Shown: piece after piece, positions 1-14,200 of the stretch
Position numbering within the stretch: position 1 is the first letter of the stretch
Layout: the number at the start of each line of letters is the position of its first letter
Origin: Pyrocephalus nanus
Taxonomy: Eukaryota; Chordata; Aves; Passeriformes; Tyrannidae
DNA: 64,000 nt
NCBI GenBank assembly: GCA_038380795.1
Contig: CM076269.1
Location: forward strand, 372,001 to 436,000
Reading direction: 5' to 3'
Position numbers and translations under genes: made by a program
The notes under the pieces: model-generated
Databases searched by the model: none
What the model saw: only the letters and a program-made list of their open reading frames with translations
What the model was told of the DNA's origin: nothing

Positions 1-2067
1 GAGGCAGAAAATTCTGTACAGAACAGCTGGAATAGTTAGGGGAGACTTGTTTTCCTCCTCATCCTCCTGCATACATAGAAATGTTTATAAATATCCCCAT
101 TTGCACATACCTATCTATATATGAAGGGTGCAAGGGGGGTGTGTATAAACTGTTCCATAACTGCCAGGAATTCCAGCCTCATTTTTATTTGAACATGATC
201 AGGAACTCCGGGTAGGAAAACAATCAAGAATTTCTCAGAAGGAAGGCATTTTTTTCCTGCAATTAAAATGTTACTGCGTTCTGTGCAGATTGAGAAATGC
301 ATTCTGGAAATGTCCAGCTTGCTTGTAGCCTCTAGAGGTCTCCTTACACCTGCACACTGCCAGGGCTCCCCGTGTGCCACACTGTACCTGTGTGTGGGAT
401 GAAGGGCTAAGGAAGTAAAAGAACAGCTATCAGAGAGGAAATGAACAATTACTCTTATTTTTAATTTCTTTGCTATAAGATCAGATGAGTTTAATCACAG
501 AAAAATCAGGTTAGCATAAGGGGAAAATCAAGATGATTAAACTTGCTAAGCAATCAAATTCTCTCTAACTTTAGGAGGTCAGTTTAAACCCAGATCTAGC
601 TTTCATTTGTCCTTATTGCTTTTTGTAATTCTTTGACTTTTCTTTTTGTTCTTCTGTATTAATTATGTGAAGCCCTGGTCAGGATGTTCTTGTTGTTTAG
701 TGTAGAATGTGTGAGGAACATGTACATGATAAGGAGAAAGAGATCTACCTTAAAGCCCCTGTGAGTTTTGATTGAAAATGTTTATTATACCTTATGTAAC
801 TCATCAGGAAGGTCTGATCAATGTATTTCTGTCATACACAGTATTTCATGATTAGGACAGCTGTTTTTAAGAAAGGAATAAGGCACACTTTGTCCTTTTG
901 GCAGATAGATAAATACATAGAAATGTATTCTTTGTGTAACAGCAATTGTCAGGGCTCTCCTCAATGGAATATTCTTCCTTAACTTCTCTTTTTCTGGTCC
1001 AACAGCTTGGGATTGCATAATCATGCTGCTACTTTTTAGGCAGAAATCTCTTCCCTGCTTTGTCTAGAATGGAAGTTTAGGAAGCATATGTTTAGTTATA
1101 AAATGTATCTTGCAGCAACAGTATGTTTTGGGGCTTTCCTAATAAATCCAGGGTGCATTACAGTATGCTAATACATTAGGAAAAATTTAATTCTTCCCAA
1201 GAGTTCTTCTATTTCACTCTGACTCAAAGTATATTCAGAAATTATGAAATTATTTTTTTTTTAAATCTGAGCTTTAATTGCAATCCATTAGATGACTAGG
1301 AAGATGTTGCAATCAGCATACCTTCCCATAGCTGAGAGTTACTGGAAAGAAAAAGTGTAGGAAAAGAAGGTGACCAGTTAAATCTGCTTAGGATAACAGA
1401 GGTAATAGAGGATACTGCATTTTTCATGTCTGACCGATGACAGATGGAAGAAGGAAAATTTTCATTTGTCGTTTCTGTTCTTGCATTGGTTTCTCTGTCT
1501 CCTACTTTTTGATTTTTGTCTTGCAGTATCCCTGGAAATAGCTCGGGATTCATTAGCTGATGACACTGAATCCCATGTGCATGTGGGACACCAAGAACAC
1601 CCAGCACAGCTTTCTATATTCTTCCAGTTTCTGCTCTCTGCAGGGTGTGGATTAATCACTTTCTTTTTCAGAAGTGTAGCAGCCGAAGTTCCATGGTGTG
1701 TGTTTTTTTACTTCATGTTGATCAGTGCTGAACTCCAACTTCAGTTGTTGCAAATATCAGTGAAGGACGTAAACTGACTGTAAATAGTATTCTGTATCAC
1801 TTGATTTATGATTTGGAACTATAATTCACAATTCTGGTAGTGCAAGTCATACTTGAAATGAAATAATCCCCCCGCCCCCCATTACTAAATTATGCTGCTC
1901 TTCATGGGAGAAAGATCAGGATTACCGTGGAGTGAATTTAATGAAATATTTAAGGATTTATTCTAAAATATAGGACAAACTTCAGTCTACCTTGGGAGGG
2001 TTTGTAGCTGTGCAAATCCTGCCTGAACCTGCCCAAATCAGGTACTTTTCCCCCCCTTTTCCTTTAG
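1..2067 (+). other. TTLL7: TTLL7 intron (partial, upstream part outside window)
   Basis: This AT-rich sequence lies upstream of the first visible exon and ends in a pyrimidine tract and TTTAG acceptor at 2063-2067. No segment resembles the preceding TTLL7 coding exon (the end of the ligase and helical region), so that exon must lie before the window. The stretch after the pyrimidine-rich TTGCAG at 1521-1526 is open for about 250 bases, but it has no matching donor and no similarity to TTLL7. Confidence 0.75.
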
Positions 2068-2263
2068 CCCCTGTATTCAATGCCAGAAAGTGCACATTCC
2101 TTAAGGAAAACCAAGAACCGCGGCAGTGACAGCAGCTGTGACAGCGGCAGCTGCGTGTCAGAATCGGGAGAGGAAACTGAAAAGGAAGATCACAATGAGA
2201 AAAAAGAGAAAAAAGTTTCATATGATCTTGAAGAAAATAAACACAAAACTTCGGAACGATCAG
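2068..2263 (+). CDS. TTLL7: TTLL7 coding exon a (acid/lysine-rich linker)
   Basis: The acceptor is TTTCCTTTAG ending at 2067, and the donor GTAAGT starts at 2264. The exon begins in phase 0 and gives 65 codons plus one base, which joins GG of the next exon to make glycine. It encodes the linker starting P-L-Y-S-M-P-E-S, matching the mammalian PLCSMPES block. The linker continues with a serine-rich stretch and then an E/K-rich, low-complexity and probably disordered segment. The in-frame ATG at 2080 is internal methionine and not a start. Confidence 0.93.
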
Positions 2264-5200
2264 GTAAGTTAAATCACTTTTCCAAGGAAGTCTGGCTTTG
2301 ATGATGAATTATATGAAATTCTTCAGTATTTTAGAATGTATCAACATTTGTATCTTAGGAGTAAACACTGCTTTGCTTGTTTCATTTTCTTTAAAGTATT
2401 TTCTAAATTAATAGATATAGCATGTTATTTTTTTGTTTTAGTAGTATATTGTCTCAAAGAATTTCATAATGTAATTGCACATGTGTAGTAAATTTAAAAT
2501 TTTAAATTTTATTTTTCATAGCATTTGTTTAGCAGGAGACTGAGTTAAAATACTACAGCTATACAGGAGCAGACGAGGGATACCAGATCTGCAAATATGG
2601 GATCCATCGAGAAATTTTCTCTTCTGTTTCCATATTCTTACGGTCAGGAATCCCCACACCGTAGTCACATACTTTTTGACCTACTGAGCACATGCCCTTT
2701 CTAATAAACCTTATGGATTTTATAGAGGACTGGAGTCTACTTGATTAAAGCTGAATATGGGGAAGAAATATATGTTCTTATAGAGTGTGGAAATGATGTC
2801 TTATTAGGGGATCTGATGTGACTGACTGCTACATTTCTAGTTACTCATCATACAGTGTAGCACAACATATGTTCACAGGTGTCGATGGTGTATGTTATTA
2901 GTTATAAATACTGAAAAATGGCCGTTAAGAGAATAAGTAATTACATCACTGATTTAATTTGTCTGCAGGGAGAATGAACTGGAAACCTTCCACTAAAAGT
3001 GTAAAATCTCCATCGTATTCGTCCCCCACATCCTGCACAGGTGCGATGAGGCGTTCTGTGAGCTGCCCTCGCTCCATAGCAGTGCTGACTGTGCAGTCAC
3101 AGGCAGCTGAGCACCGGCCCTACTCAGCCAAAGCCTCCCTGCAAATGCAGCGCACCGCCTCGGTCAGCAGGTCTCACTCTTTAAATCGTAGCCCATCTTC
3201 GGCCAGAGTCTCTCAGACAGCCACCTTGGGAACCATGAACTCTTCAGGGGTGAGTTAACCCAGCAGTTGCGTTCAAAATGTGTCCCATTTCTCCTAACCT
3301 CAACAAACACATGACTCATTTCCACCACGTCAGAAAGCCTGAGGTACTCCAGTCAAGGTTGGGAATGTAAGATCTCTAGACCTGTCTATGATTCAGGGTC
3401 AGGGCCAACTGTGATGTTTCAGTGTTCCCAGAGAAGCAATAGAGATGTTAAATTTTGTGAGAATGGAAGCCTGAAGAGCTTCTGTGAATGGGCAACCCTC
3501 TCACTAAATAGGTTTTTGAAGACAGGAAGGGTCATTACCTCTCTCAAAAATTGTCTGTGATTTGTTTGGGGGCTTCTGGTTCTGAAATAAGGATGCTCCT
3601 ACCTTCAAAATCTCTACAGTAACAAAAATAGATCAATACCTCAAACCCAGTGTATAGTCCAAAGGTAAATATATTGAACCATAATAAAACATTAGTAAGA
3701 CTTTGTATGGCTGTCCATTGTAGAAGAAGGTGTAAATAATTTTCAACCTGCACCTGTTTTACATATGCTATACCACTGCAGTAGACCTCTACTTCCAAAG
3801 TGAACAACTGAAAATTTATATAGTGCTTGTTGTCTTCAGGACTTGCCACTGCAATAACTGGAAGTCATTTTCTTTCTTTAAAAGGGAAGATTAAAGCTTC
3901 TTTCATTTTGAAGCCTCTCCTTGAGACAGATAAGCAACTAGACTAAATAATTAATAATCAGATGAAACACTTCTGGGTGTTTAGAATTTGTGTGGTTAGT
4001 TATAATTTCACAATGTTTTTTGAACCATATATATTTTTTCATTTGTTACCTGACTGTTCATCCTCTTTGGCATCTCCTTCACAGCCCAGGCATTTCTTCT
4101 TTCGTGTTTGCATGGTGGACCCCCTGTTCACTTCCCCCTAGGCAGTGTTTGTGGGGATCAGTGCCAGCCTCACACTGCATGCTGGTGCCACCGCCTTTCC
4201 AGTCGTGCTTTTGATGCCTGACCTATGTGTTTCATCACCCACAAAATTCATCTGGAGATGGGGCAAAACAAATTGGCACTTTTAACCCATATTTGCAGCC
4301 TTTCTGTATTGTGGTGAGCTTTGATTGTGAGAAATCTTTTTGTAATGCTAATTAACTTGCTTTATAGTATTTACTATCTTTAATCATCATTTTTATCCAG
4401 TAGAGCACTCATTGTCTGTTTTGCCTGTGAGGCTTTGTCTAAATGATGAAAAAGGATCCTTTTAAAATTGTGTGCTGACATCTTGTGAAATACTCCTTAA
4501 CACAGTTTTCCATCTTTAAAGTCAGTTAATAGAACTGGAAAGACATTAAGATTGTGTCTTCACAACAACGTGTTAAAGGTATTTTTTATCGCATTAGCTA
4601 TCTCAAGTTTAGAAAGTACCCTTTTATCATCATGATGTACTCTGAGAGTTTAATGAGACAGGGCTAATATAGATTTTTCTATTCACATTAACTTTATATC
4701 AAATATAAATTACTGAAAGATTAAGAGCAGTCTCTTACCCGCTGACATTAAAAATGGGCTACTCGCTTAAATTAACATTAGCAAGAAACCATACTCTCTT
4801 TTTCATTGAGAAAGCCCCACCACAGAAATGATCTTTATGTGCAGAACAATTACATTGGGTGATAGAGCTTAGGTCATACTTCCTAAAAATAATGTTAATA
4901 AAATTACTTACAGAATGGATAAGAACTACTCATAATTTAGCACTGTATTCTGAATGGAACTCTGTTCATAATTATTTTTGCAACTAAGAATAATATAATA
5001 TATATTACTGCTAGAATAAAATTAAAATTGATAAACTGTGACTTCTTAAAAAGAAATCATTTGTGCATGATAAAGTTTAAGTTTATCTATCTTTTGGGCA
5101 AAAAAAGAGCAGTGTATTGCCATTTTTGGAGGCTGCTGAGATCCAAACGTTCTAAAGATATGAAACAAAGCTCAGAAGAAGCCATTTACAGTTGGAAATT

Positions 5201-8200
5201 ACAGACATGTTATTATAGCAGTTATAAACAGAAGTGGATTGGGAACTATTTGCTATCTATTTCAGCCACATTAATATGTATCAAATAGCAGGGTATTTTT
5301 TTGTACTTGGAAATATGTATCTGTTGCTTAAGCAAAGAAGTATTGTACTTTTTGCAAGATATAGAGACTTAGAAATGCCTAAAAATTTTGAATTTCATCT
5401 GTCAGACCCCTTACTGACCAGAACTGGAGCAAATTCCTGAATTCTTGGCTTAATGATATATTGCCAGTTTCTGTTCAATTGCTGAAGTCAAGAACTGAAA
5501 GGATGATTTTTGTGACTAATAATATTTTTCATTATGTTGAATTTAAATTCAAAGTCTGTTATCTAAATTTCAAATTTATACTTTAAATTGTGTGCACCAT
5601 AAATATTGAATATATATTTGTGTATTCTGCTTCAAACAAACTTACACTGGAACGGTTTTTTCTTGAATTTCTTGACAACTCTAAGTAATAGTGATTAATG
5701 TATGAGACACGTGTGTATATTAGTTATGTCTTAGATAATATGTCTAGAAATTTAAAGAGTATATTTTATATCACCCTGTTTATAATTTTTTTGGTCAAGC
5801 AAACATCTTTATAATGACACTCTTGAAATTTTTCCTCTGCTTCGTACTGGTTTCTAGAGTGAGTCTTTGCTGCAACAGAAAACAAGAGAGCAAGAGGCTG
5901 CTTTGACAAAAGAGACTCTTCTCTTAATCAATGACATGAGAATCAAGTTCCCAGGAAAATCAGATGAAGAAACTGAATTAATTATAGAAGATGTAAGTAT
6001 CTATAAATAAGAAAAAAGAACAGGCTAGACACTGTTTAGACCACTGAAATGAAGGAAAGTAAAAAGCTCAATCCACGATTCATGAGCTCCTTTGGCCTTA
6101 AAACTTCCAAAACTTAGGATAATTCAGAAGATTTTGGAAGTTTGGAGCTTTGCATACTTTGTGACTTTAAAAGAGCAGCACTGAAAGCATTCCTATGTCC
6201 CTATAAAATATATGGGAAACAATCAGGAAGGTTAGAAAAACTCAGTTTTTCACTGTGGAGAAAGTTAAGACTTTTAAGTAAGCCAAGAAGAATGTCACAA
6301 TTAATATTTCATCTGATTGTTAAAACAGATCCTGGCGTGTTTGACTTGCTCTCAGATATGCAGAGCAGAGAACTCAGACTGGTATGTGCAAGGCAGACTG
6401 CAGGTTTGCTGGTGATAAAGAACACCAGTCACACACTTCTTGGCTCTTCCAGTCTAGCAGCTTAGCCTTTCTCACATCCAGCATGGTCCTGAGCCTCCCA
6501 GTTTATCAAAGATGTGAAACAATGCCCAGCTAAAGGTCCATTAAACCCCAGTATTAAGATGTATAAGCAGAAATTACATGCTATCTCCATCCCTTTTAAA
6601 TATTTAGTGCAAAGAAGCCAACACCAGGTTGGAAACGAAAAAAATCAATATAGAAGTTCTTCTCTCAGTTTAGAAGAAATATGAAGGGATCTAGTAATTT
6701 AAATTAGCACCTGTGTCCTGATGTGGTAAGCACAGCCCATGGTGACTCATTCATCTGATTCATTATCTGGCCTGAAAACTCCTTTGCTCTGAGAGCTTTC
6801 AAAATGTTGAAAACATCAACAAACTACATCAGAGTGGAAAGGAATTCTCCTGTAATGATGGTTGATTTGTGTGATGCTGGAAGATAACATTCATAACCAG
6901 CAGACTGGGTTTCTTATCTTTGAAGCAGAACTAAAATGCAGCATTAAATTTTCCCTTGGACACACGAGGGGGTGTGTGTGCATTTCTGCACTGGTGGAGC
7001 GTGTGCTCCATCGAGCGGTGCTTCCTCACACACCCTTAGCGTGGTTAGAAATACACTTTCCTATGGCAGAATTCCTTTATAAATTCCTCTGGCCTTTACC
7101 ATTCCTGATGGGAAATAACATCTCATCATGGAAGGAAACAAGTGATGGTATACTGGTTGTCCGTGAGGCAGAACTTGTTGTAGGTCTGGAATGGAACAGA
7201 AAGAAAAAACAACAAAATGAAAACAAAAGTGTTTGTTGGCAGCTTGAGCTGTTTTGGTAGTGCTGAGACATTGTAAGAGGAGAGCATTGCAGCTGATCTA
7301 TAACAGTTTATAGAAAAGATGTTTTCCAGCTAACTCCCAGTGTCCCTTACACAACAACCCCCTCACTATCCAAACAGGTGAGCAGTTGTGCATCCCTGAA
7401 CTCACTGCTGTGTTCAGGAATCTGGGCAGAGCCAAGACAAGTTTCCAGCTGCTTTGTAGTGAATGGTTGTCTGAATTGGGTAGAAGAGAGGGCAGGGTTA
7501 AACTCAAACATTGCACATGTCTTTGCAAACCTTCCCCCACATGAATTTGCCAATATTTTTCCATTGGCTTTAGAGAAAACTTCTTTGCACGGTAGTCTTT
7601 TAGATGCTGACGTTTTTAAGCATTAGGAATGCTCATGGATGAAATGCCAGCTTTTGGTTGGTTTTTCTGTATTTTTTATCTTGTGTTTTACAATGATTAC
7701 AGATTATGGATAATTGGAAGTATCACAAACCAAAAGTATCATTCTATTGGATGGTAAAACTGGATCCAGCAAAGCAACGAAAAGTAAGTGCTGTATTTCA
7801 TTTGCTGAAGGTGAACTGAAGTAGATGCATAGCAGTGTTTCTTCTGGTGTTACAGTAGCTGGGAGTGACTTGAGATGCTGAAATCCTGGCTCTTGATACT
7901 AACATAGATATGAAATAATTCTATTGCAGGAAATTGTATTGCTCCATATTTGGAGAAGCATGATTATCCTGGATTATAATTTAAAAATCAATTTCTTAAA
8001 AACTTAATCTGCTGAAAGAAAAGGAAACAAATAAATGATTAGAAGCATAAATACCTAATTTTATCTAACATTCTTAGAAGTGTATTGACTCAGTGGATTT
8101 GATTCATAAGGGCTAAACCAGTCAGCAGTTTCAGACCAGGCATGTTGAAACTCCATCAGAGTTAGTGATATTGCACTTGGCCATTTGAGTTTTTGACCCA

Positions 8201-11200
8201 CAGTACTGGAATAGATTATATTGAATAAAAAATGGACCTGCCAAGCCAAGAATTTCTCCTTTAGGCATTATTTCAGAAAGCCTTCAATAAAGGGAGGTTC
8301 TCCCCTGCATTTGACTGGCAGTCATGTTGAACCAGGGGTACCTGTAGGAAGTCAGGATGATACAGATTGATCCAGGTTGTTATTCCCAAAGACTGCACAA
8401 CCAGAAATGTGGACTTTTTGCCCTTCTTGTGAGGATATCTTTTACAACTTGGGAGACATGATTCCTGAAGCACTAGCGAGCCCTTCATCTTTGCTCGCAC
8501 TGGAAATGATTTGATTTTTTTTAACTGCTTTTAACCTCAATCCCTTCAAGCAATCAGATAGTTATTCTTAGAAGGGTAGTTTATAAAAACGGATTAACTT
8601 TGACAATGACATTGCAGCTGAGGACTGCCAAATGTCTTTTGTTGATTTGAAAGAAGTATGTTTTATATTCCAATGAGGTGGGTGAAGGAGAAATGAGCAC
8701 AAGGTGGAGAATATTTATTCAAGTAAGGAATCTGTCTCAAAGGTACCTTTCCACAACTTTGTGAAATACAAACCAGAATCTCAGCCCCCTCACTATGCTG
8801 ACTGGGAAATTCTAACATACAAAATGAAAATATCTGGGCAATGTACTAGATTTCACAGTGTTCATCCCTGACAGCTGTATTTGCTTAACAATTATTAAAC
8901 ATGGTGTAGAAAAATTAAACTTCTGCTCATATTCTTAGTGTGTAATATTCAAGTGTTACAGCACAGGAACAGGAGGCATTCAGAAGCAAGTTGAGAGTAA
9001 AACAATTCAATCAATGCATGCTAAAAAGAAAATGTAACCTCTAAGACTTTCAAGAAAAGGAGACTTTTGGGGTGGGGGGTTTATGACTGCTTCATGTTAC
9101 ATCACTTTACATATTTTTTTTAGAAGAGTTTTGATGCTTACCAGAGGGTTTTGAATATGCTCTTTCTTAACATCTTGTTCTGTTACACCTAGATAATTGC
9201 TTTTGTTAAAGTAAATGTTGTAAATTAGCGTAAACAGAAAGATGAAGGCAAGCTAGGGAAATTAACTTAGAAAAGTGAAGGTGTAGGTTTCATGAAGTTC
9301 CAGCCCTTGTGCAATGCCTTGTCTCTTTTCTTAAGTGGATGATTGAGGCCATGTTTGCAAATTAAGGACAATTAACTGGTACATTTCCTGCTCTGGCATA
9401 TTGACAGAAACAAAGAAAAGTAGGGTTTTTTTCCAGAGTACCTGGCAGTCTGTGGCTTGCTCTGAGATACCCAGTTCTTAGTTTTCTTCAACTCCAGGTG
9501 CTAAAGTAAAAGAAAAAGCTCTCCACTGGCATCACTGTTCTTAGCTCATGTCTACTAGACTAGTGAGAGATGCTGTACAGGGTGGAATTGCTCTGCTCCA
9601 CCCAGACAGGTAAATTACCACTAGTCAATGTAACATTGCAAAGAAATACATGGTTGATCCTTATGTAATTTAGAGACTTAGTTAGTTTAAATGGATGTAT
9701 ACAACCACAGATACCTGCCATTTGTGTGGGAAAGCCTGAGACAGGTGAGACACAAGGAAAAGTGCCTGAGAAGCATGAAGTCAATAGGCTAATGCTGCTA
9801 AGGAAGTGTCTGAAAATCTGGACCCGCTCCACAGACATGGACAATCCAAAACCTGGCTTTAGCTCCTGCTGTCACTAAAAAAAGAGAAGCATCCTTAGGT
9901 TACAGTTTCTTTCACTTTCTGTCTCACTCTTTGGGAGGAGGAGACCATGGGTGTGAATTTTTGGTGGGCTAGACACCTGCATGCACAAAGATTCCCAGCA
10001 GAGATGACAGCATTGTATCTGCACTGGATTATTATGTGGGTGGAATCAGTGCAAGACCTATGTGTGCAATCTAATGCTAGGTCTTCAAAAAGAGCTTAAA
10101 TAACATGGAAACTCCATATTTCATCAAGGCCGACATTATTAGGTATCTATAGATTTTCTGCCCATTAGGCACTGCTACACAGCTTCCTTGTGCTATTGCA
10201 AGCATTTTATTTATTTATGCTTTGTTTCCTTCATGGTGTCCTATCAGGCTATTTATAAACAAGTTTATTATGCAGGACTAAAAAATTGCAATTCTGCACT
10301 GTGCTTCCATACTTTATTGTTCTACTAAATCTCTTTCACCTTTTGAGAGGCCCGTTTTACCATGTGAATCAGTTTGTCATCCACAACTGGAAGTTTCCTG
10401 GGAAAGCATTGTACCTTCTCATTTACAAAACCCTATATCAAATCAATAAAAACCTCCATCTGTTTACTGCTCACTTGGGGCTGACTGTTTTTGGAAGATG
10501 CTGTTAGGCACAAGAGGCAGAGAGGCTGTTTCCTTTTATGGTGATTTAACTGACTTTTTGTTACATGCACTGTAGGCTTTTCTGTAGCACAGGCTGGACA
10601 CTGTTCAGAGTGCCAGTGCCAGGCCTGAACACTACTCTGGTCACAAAACTATTCCCAGACTTACTGATGGTATCTCAGTAGACACAATCCACGACACTCT
10701 GGAAGCTGGTTTTCTCCAGGGGCTGTGGAGGGAGCATAGGGGCCCAACTTCAGAGAACATCCAGGTGTTTGAAAGCAGGAGAGGTGAATCCCAGCTTCCT
10801 TCCATGCCTCAGTCCAGAGGGATGTGCAGAGGTGTGTCCAAGAGGACTGATGAGCGGATGTGCAGCTGCCTCAGTGCTGTAGGAAATGCAGCTCAGCCTT
10901 CTCTTCTCCCACACGTTCATGTACTTGCATTTAAAGGTAGTCTGTGTATAATGGATTCATGACATTTCTATAAATGATGCTATTTTAAATATCTTGCTGA
11001 TCATTTTCTCACTTGCTGATTTTACTACACTGTAAACTGATATGGTTTGATCCAGAGTAACACTGAGAAGTTTGTAGCTCTTCAGGACATTTTAGTTCTT
11101 TGTAAAATAGATGATATTTTAAAAGGGGGTGAGAAAAGAAGACATATAATATTTGGGTTGTTAGTTAAGTTGCTTCTAGTCTGTAATTGTGTCCATTTTG

Positions 11201-14200
11201 TTTCTTTTTAAACTCTTTTTGGCACTTAAATGAACTATTATTGAACAGACTGGAAAAACAGAAATGAACTTTTCTGTAATAAAAATACAATATTTTGATT
11301 TGGCTTTGCAAAATGTTATTGACAGAAAAAGCACATAATAAAAGTTTGCTGATGGATGCCCAGGAATGGAGCAGACATCTGTGGGAAGGGATAGCTCTGC
11401 AGTCGTCTGTGTGTGTGTGTGTGCAGTCAGTCAGCCAGCAGTGGGGTTTCAGTTCTGCAATGTGCCTTTGTTTTGATTTACTTGGAATCCTCTCCCCTAG
11501 GTTTTGGATATAGTCAGGACAAGTGTTCGTGCGGTTCTCCAGCACGTCTGGAAAGCTCCAGACATCGAGAGTTTGCACCTGTACCGCCTTTTTGAGCGGG
11601 TGTTTAATCGCTTACTTTGGAGCCGTGGCCAAGGCCTGTGGAACTGTTTTGGTAATTCAAGGTAAGCCTCTTTGTCTTTTCTCAGCCCTCTTCACAACTT
11701 CACCTTTACAATCAGTGCTGGCACACTCTCTTGCTCATTTTCATTCAAGAGAATACTGTAATAGTAGAGTTAAATCTAACAATCCAGGCCAACCTTTTCA
11801 GAAGTGGAATCCAATACTTAGTTATATATTTAAAAATATAATAATCTAGGGAAAATAAGCTAATTTTCAAAATATCTGAGCCCTAAGTCAACTCTTCCAT
11901 GGGATGGTGCATGATTTTCCGGCCAGACCACTGTGTCAAACATGGACTTGCCATCAACAGAAATCATTGTTATATCTATTTGAGCTCCCAACTTAGAAGG
12001 GAAGAATTCAGTCACAAGTGCATCTGATGTCTCATGCCAAATGCAATGTCACTTCTGTGATTTACAGTGAGTTCAAATTTATGTGCTTGATTACATTTCC
12101 TGTTTCCCATACTGGTGGAAGCCTAAGTATATGCAGAATATGAAGGGTTCTCACTGAGGTAAGCAGGTGGTTTTGGTTTGGGTGGCAAATACAAGTTTTC
12201 TAGAGGAAAAAAAAAAAGATCAGGCCGTATAAGTAAGTTCAATAATCTACACTTCAGAATCTACAGTCCTGTAATCAAAGGCATTCATGTAAAGAGGGAC
12301 CTGGGGAATCATATCATGGGTATAAAACAATCCCACCCACCCGCCAAATTTCTTCATAAAATAAGAATACGAATGTTTAAATATGAAATACATTGCATAC
12401 AAAAAGGGACATTGTCAGTATACAAGATGTATAAAGAAGGGGTTTTGATCAGCTTGCATAGGGTGTTCTAAAAGGTGTATTGAAAATGAGCTACAACCAC
12501 CAATATTCTGCTGATGGGTTCTGTGAGTACAAAGGAATCAAGTCAATAGGTTGTCCACATATAGTCCTTTCTCATATGTGGAGAATGCATGCAATACCCA
12601 TTTGTTACCCACAAAATGGATAACAAGAAGAGGGATCTGAGGGATCTAAAAGATCAGCATGATTTTCACCATCATCTTCTCAATGCCAAAGGCTTGTTGT
12701 TGTGCAGCAGTTTTTTCACTGAGATGAGCTGTTGGAAAGTGCAGAAAATGTCAGCCTTAGGATTTGCACAGGTGGGTACTGGGAATGTAGCATGCTCCAG
12801 AAGTTAAAGTAGGGTTAGAAAAGGTTTCTGTGTTTCTGGTCTGAAGCTTTTGTTTTTGTATAATCCTCAGCAGCTGCTGGATCCCTTCTTCATGCTAGCA
12901 GAGGTGTGTGAAGTCTTGAGTTCAAGCTCAATTCTTTTGTTGTTATAAAATATTATAATTACCTTCCTTTTTAATAATACCATTACTATTCTGTATTTTA
13001 TTTTTAGCACGCAAATCTTCTAATGTGCATTAAAAAATTCATTTTAGATTCTTTTTCTCTGCAAAGACTGGTTCACCTTTGAACAACTCTGCTGCTCACT
13101 TGACTTGGGATAAGTTTGAGCCAGCAGAAGAGTTCAAGGGAGGCTAGGATTTTTTGTTCATGCAGAACAAGACTCAGCTGACTCCAAAGTTCTTGGAGCT
13201 ATTCTTTTGCAAAGATCCATTTCCTTGTAGGAGGAGTTGCTGTGTAAAAGATTAAAAAAAAAAAAAAAAGTAATATCCAAATATCCAGTATGTGCAGAGA
13301 TCACTCTGCATGTAATACACTTAGTAGAGAATCCAGGGAGGAGAACAAAAAGGCTGTTTGCACCTTCCCAGTATGTTGTTTATTCAGTTGCAAGCATCCT
13401 TGCCATGGAGTGCACAGCTGAGAACTCATGACAGCACCTCTGCAGCAGAGGCCAACTTCTCATCTCTTCCCTATGGTACCATCCTAAAGAACAGACTGGG
13501 GTAAACATAGGCCATGTGTAGGATTTGGGAAAACATGCTGGGAAGGGGTATTAATGTGCTGATGCAGAAACAGAATGATTACATGAAAATATATTAAGCA
13601 ATGCAATATGGTAACTATTCATAAGATATAAGTCTTGAGAGAAGAGAGGAGCTAATACCCTTAAGGTTTCCTTTTGATGGTTAAATCTCTGCTTGCTATG
13701 TGCTATTTTAGTAAAAAGAATGAAAACTGAAAATCTCAGGAAAAAAAAGGGATGTAGATGGTTTCATAAAGCTACATTTGTTTTACTGTATAATAAACAA
13801 TTAAAACTAATAAGACAAATTGTTGACTTCAGATGGCTATAAAAAGAATAACACATAATTGACCATATTGAACATAATTGACCGTATTGCACAATCAATT
13901 ATACTAGTCTTTTTTTTGATCTGGTGAGGACTCCACGATTTCTTACTAAAGTTACAGCACAACAAATTAAGGTTCCTTAGGAAACAGTACTCTGATCCCT
14001 GCTGACTGCAGTATAATGGAGAATAAACTGAATCTGTGTAGCACATGGAGGAGGCTGCACTGGCACATTTATAAGGAAGCTCATTAAAATTCCCATGTAT
14101 GTTTGCAGTTGTTATTGGGGTAACAGAACAGCACTGTGCTCCTGTCTGCCACTGTTTGTGTTAAACTGTATAGACCTCTCCTGTGTACAGGCAAGGTCAT

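Noticed and set aside
1466..1777. 103-codon open frame following a good TTGCAG acceptor in the first visible TTLL7 intron
   Set aside because: There is no similarity to TTLL7 and no consensus donor before the stop. The leading part is the pyrimidine tract translated as hydrophobic residues.
12555..12581. Hairpin with 8-base arms in a TTLL7 intron
   Set aside because: Arms of 8 bases with an 11-base loop are expected by chance in tens of kilobases. It is not a microRNA-length stem.
13254..13269. Poly(A) run as a possible retrocopy tail in a TTLL7 intron
   Set aside because: The upstream sequence resembles no transcript, and there is no polyadenylation signal or visible target-site duplication.
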